From Halodesulfurarchaeum sp. HSR-GB (GTDB lineage: Archaea; Halobacteriota; Halobacteria; Halobacteriales; Halobacteriaceae): a DNA stretch of 64,000 nt. The notes under the pieces are model-generated. The model worked only from the letters and a program-made list of their open reading frames with translations, did no database searches and was not told the origin of the DNA. Both the position numbers and the translations under genes were made by a program. Location: NCBI RefSeq assembly GCF_031432215.1, contig NZ_JAVKGN010000001.1, positions 806,001 to 870,000 on the forward strand, written 5' to 3'. Within the stretch, counting starts at the first letter, position 1. The number at the start of each line of letters is the position of its first letter. Shown here one piece after another: positions 58,893 to 64,000 of this stretch.

Positions 58893-60427
58893 TCGAAAAA
58901 CGGCGCGAGTCCCGCGACGGCTCCGAGATCGAGATGCCGCTCCAGCAGCGTGGCGGCCCGCTCGTAGGGGGAGGCGCCTTGCTCTCCACCGGCGGGGCGA
59001 TCCAGTCCGGCCCGCTCGAAGAGTACCTCGACGAACGCCTCACGCACCGATTCGTTCTCGAAGAGCCCGTGGAGGTAGGTGCCGAGCACGTCGCCCTGTT
59101 GGGCGCTGTAGGGTTCGAGTGGGTGGGAAAGCGGTTCGCGGAACGCCGTCGCCCCCATGTGGATCTCGTAGCCCGAAGCCGTGCCAGTCGCGCCGGCGAT
59201 CGGGCCCCGCCCCTCGACCTGGCAGGTCGTGCGGGTGACTTCCTTCTCGGCGGAGAAGGTCGTCACCACTGGGAGCACGCCCAGCGCGTCGATGGTGCCC
59301 TCGACGGCCGTGCTCTCGATGCCGGCTTCCTCGATCCGGTCGCCGAGCATCTGATAGCCGCCACAGATGCCCACGATCGGCCCGGAAAACGCCCGGAGTG
59401 ACTCGCCAAAACTGGCCTCCTGGAGTGCGAGCAAATCATCGACGGTGTTCTTCGAGCCGGGGAGGACGACCGCGTCGAACTCGGCCAGATTCACGTCCAG
59501 CGGGACGTACTCTACTCGAACGCCGGGCTCCATCGCGAGCGGTTCGAGGTCGGTGAAATTCGAGATGAAGGGGAAGCGTGGCACCGCGACGGTCACCGTT
59601 GCTGCCTCCGGTACGCCGTCTTCGGCGCCGAAGACGGTGTGCTCGCCCACATTCGGCAGCGAGACGCTGTCCTCCGCTGGAAGCCCCGGATCGTCGGCGG
59701 GCAGCACTCCCAGCACCGGCACGCCGGTCAGTTCCTCGAACTGTTCGATCCCGGGTTCGAGGACCGACAGCGTGCCCCGGAACTTGTTGATGACCATCCC
59801 TTCGACCTGCTCGCGGACGTCTTCGGGCATCAGTTCCAGGGTGCCATAGAGGCTGGCGAAGACCCCGCCACGCTCGATGTCCCCGACCAGGATCACGTCG
59901 GCGTCGGCAAACCTGGCGGTCTCGACGTTGGCGAGGTCCCGATCCTGGAGGTTGATCTCGGCGACGCTGCCCGCGCCTTCGGCGACGAGCACGTCGTACT
60001 CGGACGCGAGTCGCCGGTGTGAGGCGATCGCGGCCTCCCGGGCGGTCTCCCAGTGGTCGTCGTAGTAGGAGCCGGGGTCCAGGTGGTCGTGGGCTTGCCC
60101 GTGGATTACGAGTTGGCTCTCCCCGTCGCCACGTGGCTTCAGGAGGACCGGATTCATGTCCGTCGTCGGGGTCACGTTTGCCGCCCGGGCCTGGACGTAC
60201 TGGGAGACCCCGATCTCGCCGTACTCCGCGCCCGTGCCGTCTGCCTCCGGTGACACGACGACCCGGGCGTTGTTGCTCATGTTCTGTGCCTTGTATGGGG
60301 CGACGGTGACCCCGCGATTCGCGAGCAGGCGGGCCAGGCCCGCGGTCACGACGGACTTGCCGACGTGGCTCGCGGTGCCCGCCACGAGGATGGTCGCCGC
60401 GTCGTCCGGGTGTGTGTGGTCTGTCAT
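58889..60427 (-). CDS. cbiP: Cobyric acid synthase
   Basis: Amidates four carboxyl groups of adenosylcobyrinic acid diamide using glutamine. The 512-residue protein has an N-terminal P-loop-like domain ([20 protein letters not shown], residues 15-34), the [13 protein letters not shown] motif and a C-terminal glutamine amidotransferase domain with the catalytic Cys in [14 protein letters not shown]. It is the last gene of a minus-strand operon; its start overlaps cbiZ (ATGA). Confidence 0.95.
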   Translation of the reverse strand: MTDHTHPDDAATILVAGTASHVGKSVVTAGLARLLANRGVTVAPYKAQNMSNNARVVVSPEADGTGAEYGEIGVSQYVQARAANVTPTTDMNPVLLKPRGDGESQLVIHGQAHDHLDPGSYYDDHWETAREAAIASHRRLASEYDVLVAEGAGSVAEINLQDRDLANVETARFADADVILVGDIERGGVFASLYGTLELMPEDVREQVEGMVINKFRGTLSVLEPGIEQFEELTGVPVLGVLPADDPGLPAEDSVSLPNVGEHTVFGAEDGVPEAATVTVAVPRFPFISNFTDLEPLAMEPGVRVEYVPLDVNLAEFDAVVLPGSKNTVDDLLALQEASFGESLRAFSGPIVGICGGYQMLGDRIEEAGIESTAVEGTIDALGVLPVVTTFSAEKEVTRTTCQVEGRGPIAGATGTASGYEIHMGATAFREPLSHPLEPYSAQQGDVLGTYLHGLFENESVREAFVEVLFERAGLDRPAGGEQGASPYERAATLLERHLDLGAVAGLAPFFD

Positions 60428-61125
60428 GGGTCGAATGGCGCCGCGTCCTGGCTGGTGACGATCCCTGCATCGGCCGCCTCGACGGTCTCCGGAGGTGGGG
60501 ACTCGGCCATCCGCGAGGCGAGACTGTCCGTGATCGCCCGGCGAACCGCCGAGCGGGCCGCATCACCGACGGCGGTCGCGCTGCCGGCGAACGCGCTTGG
60601 GTCCCCCGCGGGGTCGGTGGCGACAGCCACCGCGTCCGACGTCGTCCCGGTGAAGCCCGTGTGGGCCTGGACCGTCGCGGTCTTGGCCTCGACCACCGCG
60701 GCCAGCAAGGTCGCCAGTGTGCCGTCCTCGAGCGCTCGATCGGTGCCGACCAGGAGGTTGATCGTCCCCGGTTCCGGAGCGGTGTCTATCAGCCCGGCTG
60801 GCTCGCTGCCGTCCGGGTGCAGCGGGAGCGACGCGGGATTCGAGAGTCCGACCGTTGCGACCGCCCGCACGCCGTTCCGTGCGGCCCCGGCAGCGTGTTG
60901 CAACTCGACGCCAGTCAGCAGCCCCGGGCCGGCCGTCTCGAAGCCGGCGGCCTGGCGACGCTCTTCGACGTAGGTATCTAGGTCCGTCCGCTCCCAGCCC
61001 TCCGGAACGGAGACGTTGTAGACGGCGTCGCTGTTGGTGTACCCCCCGCTCCAGCCCGTGAGCAGCCAGCGAGCACCAGGCGATTTCGCCTGGAGGACGC
61101 CATCTCGGATCGTCGTCTCAAACAT
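60424..61125 (-). CDS. cbiZ: Adenosylcobinamide amidohydrolase
   Basis: Salvage enzyme that removes the aminopropanol side chain of adenosylcobinamide so the corrinoid can re-enter the archaeal pathway as adenosylcobyric acid. The 233-residue protein shows the family's [31 protein letters not shown] and [14 protein letters not shown] segments. The start overlaps the end of cobD by 8 bases, and the end overlaps cbiP. It shows that this organism can take up corrinoids as well as complete their synthesis. Confidence 0.93.
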   Translation of the reverse strand: MFETTIRDGVLQAKSPGARWLLTGWSGGYTNSDAVYNVSVPEGWERTDLDTYVEERRQAAGFETAGPGLLTGVELQHAAGAARNGVRAVATVGLSNPASLPLHPDGSEPAGLIDTAPEPGTINLLVGTDRALEDGTLATLLAAVVEAKTATVQAHTGFTGTTSDAVAVATDPAGDPSAFAGSATAVGDAARSAVRRAITDSLASRMAESPPPETVEAADAGIVTSQDAAPFDP

Positions 61126-62125
61126 TCAGGAGCACCTCCTCCAGCCGCCGGTTCTCGCTGGGAAGTCGGATCGCCGCTCTAACGTGTGAATCCAGGCCGC
61201 GGAAGGTTCGGGCGTCCCGGAGAATGATCCCGCGCTCGCGGGCTTTCGCGAGGAGGTCGGACACCGAGCCATCGACCGCAAGCAGGAGGAACGGGGCGTC
61301 GGAGGGCGCGATCTCGTAGCGGTCGTCCAGGGTGGCGACGAGCTGCGATCGCTCCTGTCGCACTCGCTTGCGGGTCCGTTCGATGAACTCGGTGGCCCGC
61401 ATGGCCTGGGTCCCGACCTGCATCGCCGGGACGCCGAGGTTCCAGGTCAGTCGCGCCCGTTCGAGTCGGTCCCGAAGCGAACCCGTCGCCACGGCGAAGC
61501 CAGCCCTGAGTCCCGGCAGCCCGAAGAGCTTGGTCAACGAGCGGGCGACGATCACACCGGGAGTCCCCGAGAGCGTGGGCTGGTCGGTGAAGCCCAGGAA
61601 CGCCTCGTCCACGAGCACGGGCGTGTCCGTGGCCCGGCTTTCGGCCACGAACTCCCGGAGTCGATCTGGGTCGGCGGCCTCGCCGGTCGGGTTGTTCGGG
61701 TTGCAGACGATCGCCAGGGCGTGCCCGCTCGGATCGGCATCGAGCAACGTATCGTGGGGAACGAATTCCGGTGTGGCTCCCTGGAGTCGCACCTCGCGGG
61801 CGTACTCGCCGAAACTGGGGTACGGGACGAGCACCGAGTCCCCGGGCGAGACCGTGACCGAGAGCGCGAGCCGAATCGCGGCCAGGCCGCCCGGTGTCGG
61901 GATCACCTGGCCCGGATCCACGTCGACGTAGTCAGCGGCGGCCCGCCGGTAGGCTGGGGCGGTATCGTCCGGATAGGCCTTCGAATCCGCGAAACTGCCC
62001 TGAAACGCGGCCTCGATTCCGGGCGGCGTCTCCGGGTTCACGTTGGCGCTGAAATCGATGCCCGCTGCCTCAGGTTCGCTGCCGTGGGGCACACGCTCCA
62101 CGCTCGGGACACTATCGCGGTCCAT
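61118..62125 (-). CDS. cobD: L-threonine-O-3-phosphate decarboxylase
   Basis: PLP enzyme that makes aminopropanol phosphate for the cobalamin side chain. The 335-residue protein is of aminotransferase fold type I: FSANVNPETPPG at the start, NPNNPTGE, the VDEAFLGF region with the aspartate that holds PLP nitrogen, and SLTKLFGLPGLRAG with the PLP lysine. It could be confused with histidinol-phosphate aminotransferase, but the gene neighbourhood (cbiZ, cobY, cobS, cbiB) decides for CobD. It overlaps cobY by 14 bases. Confidence 0.9.
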   Translation of the reverse strand: MDRDSVPSVERVPHGSEPEAAGIDFSANVNPETPPGIEAAFQGSFADSKAYPDDTAPAYRRAAADYVDVDPGQVIPTPGGLAAIRLALSVTVSPGDSVLVPYPSFGEYAREVRLQGATPEFVPHDTLLDADPSGHALAIVCNPNNPTGEAADPDRLREFVAESRATDTPVLVDEAFLGFTDQPTLSGTPGVIVARSLTKLFGLPGLRAGFAVATGSLRDRLERARLTWNLGVPAMQVGTQAMRATEFIERTRKRVRQERSQLVATLDDRYEIAPSDAPFLLLAVDGSVSDLLAKARERGIILRDARTFRGLDSHVRAAIRLPSENRRLEEVLLNV

Positions 62126-62687
62126 CGTCCCTCCGGTCGTCGAGGACCGTCGCGACCCAGGCGTCTCGCAGTCGGTTCACGTTCACGGCGAATCGGGTGT
62201 CTGTCGTCATGAGTGTCTGTTCGGGTTCCGGTGGGCCAACCACGTTGACCCCGGTCGGGGCCACTTTTTGGCCCGCGGCCTCGATCGTGGCGTCGATCGA
62301 CACGCCGAGGGAGCGTTTCAACTCGACCGGGACCGCGACCATGGCCGAGCCGGCGTCGTACCCGTCGAGGACCCAGTCGATCGCGTCGCCGGCGAGCAGC
62401 GGGAGGTCCGCGCCCACGGTCAGCACTGGCGTGTCGACCCGGTCGAGGGCCCGTTCCAGGTCGGCGACGTAGCCCTCGCCAGGCCCCTCGATCACGGGGA
62501 CGTCGACGTGGGCGGCCGTCCGGGGCGTGTCCGGCGAGACCACGGCGAACACCTGCTCGATTCGGCTGGCTGCAAGCGCCTCGATGACCCGATCGATCAT
62601 GGGCACGCCCCCGATCTCGAAACACGCCTTCTCCCCGTCGAAGTCGAGCCGTGTTCCCAGGCCGCCACACATCACCAGAGCGTCCAC
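62112..62687 (-). CDS. cobY: GTP:adenosylcobinamide-phosphate guanylyltransferase
   Basis: Archaeal enzyme that replaces CobU's second activity, forming adenosylcobinamide-GDP. The 191-residue protein has the nucleotidyltransferase start CGGLGTRLDFDGEKACFEIGG (about 7-27), TVGADLPLL as metal-binding Asp region, and TGVNVVG. I choose GTG at 62687, giving MDALVMCGG, the family's typical start; it overlaps cobS by 16 bases. The next ATG (62672) would remove the first strand. Confidence 0.9.
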   Translation of the reverse strand: MDALVMCGGLGTRLDFDGEKACFEIGGVPMIDRVIEALAASRIEQVFAVVSPDTPRTAAHVDVPVIEGPGEGYVADLERALDRVDTPVLTVGADLPLLAGDAIDWVLDGYDAGSAMVAVPVELKRSLGVSIDATIEAAGQKVAPTGVNVVGPPEPEQTLMTTDTRFAVNVNRLRDAWVATVLDDRRDDGPR

Positions 62688-63409
62688 ACGATCACCCCCG
62701 CGAGCAGCGCGGCCAGCCGTCCGACTTCGTTCGTCGCGCCGAGCACGTCGCCGTTGATTCCACCTAGCCGGGACCGAGCCCACCGCTCGCCCAGGATGCC
62801 GGTCGTGCCCCCGACAATTACTGCGACTGCAGCGGCGGGGTGGCCCACTGTCAACAGGATCGCGGGCAGCGCCCCGGCCATGGCGAGGGGACCGGTCCAT
62901 CGGTCGACGTTCCCAGCGAGTGCCGAGCCGAGGCCTTCGTGTGAGGGGGTGCCACGAATCAGGACTTCGACCATGCCGAGTTTCGCGCCGACCTCGGCCG
63001 CGATCACCAGGCCAACGAGGCCGGTGCCAGCGAGGGTCTGGCCGACGGCGAACAGGCCCAGGAGTAGCAAGCCCAGCGCCAGGACGGCCCCGACGCCGAT
63101 CGCGCTGTCCTTCATCGCGGCCCTGGCCTCGGCCGGGTCGCCGTGGGTTGCCACGCCATCGGCCACGTCGAGCAGGCCGTCGGCGTGGTTGATGCCGCCG
63201 AAGACCCCGTAGCCAAGGACAAAGGCAAAGCCCACGATCGTCTCGGGCAGCGGGAGGAACAGTAGCAGCGCCACGAGCGCGCCCAGAATATAGCCCACGC
63301 CGATCATCGCGGCTGGGCGGTCGGCGAAGGCCTCCCAGTTAGCGGCGGTCTGGCCGACCGGGAGGGTCGTCAGGAAGCCGACTGCGCCCCGGAGTGCGCT
63401 CAGAACCAT
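62672..63409 (-). CDS. cobS: Adenosylcobinamide-GDP ribazoletransferase
   Basis: Membrane enzyme that joins adenosylcobinamide-GDP with alpha-ribazole to complete cobalamin. The 245-residue protein has about six to seven helices. The family signatures are AVGFLTTLPVG at the start and GYGVFGGINHADGLLDVADGVATHG (about 75-99), where acidic residues bind Mg2+, followed by KDSAIGVGAVLAL. It overlaps cbiB by 10 bases and cobY by 16 bases. Confidence 0.94.
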   Translation of the reverse strand: MVLSALRGAVGFLTTLPVGQTAANWEAFADRPAAMIGVGYILGALVALLLFLPLPETIVGFAFVLGYGVFGGINHADGLLDVADGVATHGDPAEARAAMKDSAIGVGAVLALGLLLLGLFAVGQTLAGTGLVGLVIAAEVGAKLGMVEVLIRGTPSHEGLGSALAGNVDRWTGPLAMAGALPAILLTVGHPAAAVAVIVGGTTGILGERWARSRLGGINGDVLGATNEVGRLAALLAGVIVWTLW

Positions 63410-64000
63410 GCGATCACCCCCGCCAGCGCGAAGGCGAGCAGGCCGGCCCGCCGGACGATTCGAACGCTTTGTCTGGCCCGACCGAGCGACGGCAGCTCGG
63501 CCGCGGGGTTGAGATCGTAGGTCTCGGGCTTACAGAGCCGGACGTCGAGGACGGCCGCCAGGGTCGCCATCGGCCAGCCCGAGTTCGGGGAGGGAGGATC
63601 ACGCGCCCAGGCCCTGGCTGTTTGGAGCGCTCCCGGCTGCCCGGCCGCGAGCGCGATGAGCACGGCGCTCAGTCGGGCCGGTACCCACTCGACGAGGTCG
63701 TCCAGGCGAGCGCTCGCGGTACCGACCCGTCGATCACGGTAGCCCACCATCGAGTCGAGGGTGTTCACCGCCTTGACCCAGGCGGCCGCGCCCACGGCCA
63801 CCGGCAGCGAGACGAGACTCCCCAGCGCGAAGGCCAGGAGTGGGGCAAGTAGCCCGTCAGCGAGGTTCTCCGCGAGGCTCTCGACCGCGCCGCTGCGCAA
63901 CGCCTTTGGGCCGAGCGTCTCGGTGTCCCGGCCCACGAGCCCGATGATACTCTCCCGGGCGTGGTCGAGGTCGGTCTCGGTCGCTTCGATCACGGTCGTC
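63400..64000 (-). CDS. cbiB: Adenosylcobinamide-phosphate synthase (5' end outside window)
   Basis: Attaches aminopropanol phosphate to adenosylcobyric acid. About 199 C-terminal residues are visible, the frame continuing past the right edge; the usual length is about 310. Conserved segments are IIGLVGRDTETL, SGAVESLAENLADGLLAPLLAFALG and AVNTLDSMVGYRD, all in expected order. Helices follow, ending with GLLAFALAGVIAWF. It is upstream of cobS with a 10-base overlap, so the operon extends beyond the window. Confidence 0.93.
   Translation of the reverse strand, partial: TTVIEATETDLDHARESIIGLVGRDTETLGPKALRSGAVESLAENLADGLLAPLLAFALGSLVSLPVAVGAAAWVKAVNTLDSMVGYRDRRVGTASARLDDLVEWVPARLSAVLIALAAGQPGALQTARAWARDPPSPNSGWPMATLAAVLDVRLCKPETYDLNPAAELPSLGRARQSVRIVRRAGLLAFALAGVIAWF

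Noticed and set aside
61118-62125. Histidinol-phosphate aminotransferase for the PLP enzyme
   Set aside because: The fold is the same, but the gene overlaps cobY and cbiZ within the cobalamin operon, which supports CobD.

Overview
The window is ordinary chromosomal DNA of a haloarchaeon (class Halobacteria). Evidence is the high GC content, strongly acidic proteins, haloarchaeal-type TATA boxes placed about 25-30 bases before start codons (leaderless messages), bacterio-opsin-activator (BAT) type HTH regulators, and haloarchaeal versions of an archaeal release factor, a histone doublet, RPA, a CCA enzyme, phosphomevalonate decarboxylase and NAD-dependent glucose-6-phosphate dehydrogenase. The genus cannot be fixed from the sequence alone.

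Layout. 1-13.5 kb holds housekeeping genes: the end of a methionine synthase, ATP synthase subunit D, a large response-regulator/PAS/GAF histidine kinase, aRF1, a membrane DHH phosphoesterase, a MinD ATPase, ArgS, Taw1, RibK-RibB and a zinc alcohol dehydrogenase. 13.6-23.4 kb is one tightly coupled nitrate-respiration operon: a membrane protein, Rieske protein, cytochrome b, a 59-residue protein, NarG, NarH, a 57-residue repeat ORF, a heme-b type subunit, the NarJ chaperone, a polytopic membrane protein and a HEAT-repeat protein. 23.4-27.5 kb carries a membrane-anchored PilJ-HAMP-PAS-GAF-BAT regulator, a cysteine-rich NarO-like regulator and a cyclodeaminase-family protein. 27.5-38.2 kb has an RND exporter with its COG1361 partner, two paralogous BAT regulators around a DUF438/hemerythrin/PAS protein and the hybrid cluster protein Hcp, an SRPBCC protein, a YwiC-like protein and a DoxX protein. 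Six to seven copies of a palindrome close to CGAAYRTGTTCG sit before genes of this block.

38.2-44.4 kb contains a repeat array built from the 3' end of a tRNA(CAU) gene, tRNA-Asn, a ZIP transporter, CCA enzyme, histone doublet, RPA, a DUF2391 protein, an AlkA-like glycosylase and tRNA-Arg(GCG). Next to tRNA-Arg is a short, lower-GC island (44.35-46.77 kb) with one gene, a pentapeptide-repeat protein fused to a potassium-channel pore. 46.8-49.5 kb is a four-gene ECF vitamin/metal transporter. 49.6-58.9 kb holds PitA (HemQ-like/ABM fusion), Azf, MptD, a DICT-domain protein, a creatininase-family hydrolase, an ABC exporter, a DUF192 protein, a membrane protein, an SDR protein and phosphomevalonate decarboxylase. 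58.9-64 kb is a cobalamin operon on the minus strand, cbiB-cobS-cobY-cobD-cbiZ-cbiP.

The genes read as a coherent anaerobic nitrate-respiration and nitrosative-stress locus: membrane electron transfer (Rieske/cytochrome b) feeds an outward-facing NarGH; regulators that may sense nitrate or redox lie next to it; Hcp and the DUF438-hemerythrin protein probably deal with NO or hydroxylamine by-products. The most unusual features are a triplicated 19-residue reading frame inserted, with ATGA couplings on both sides, between narH and the next gene; the shared palindromic operator; the single-chain transmembrane BAT regulator; and the channel-fused pentapeptide protein beside tRNA-Arg.
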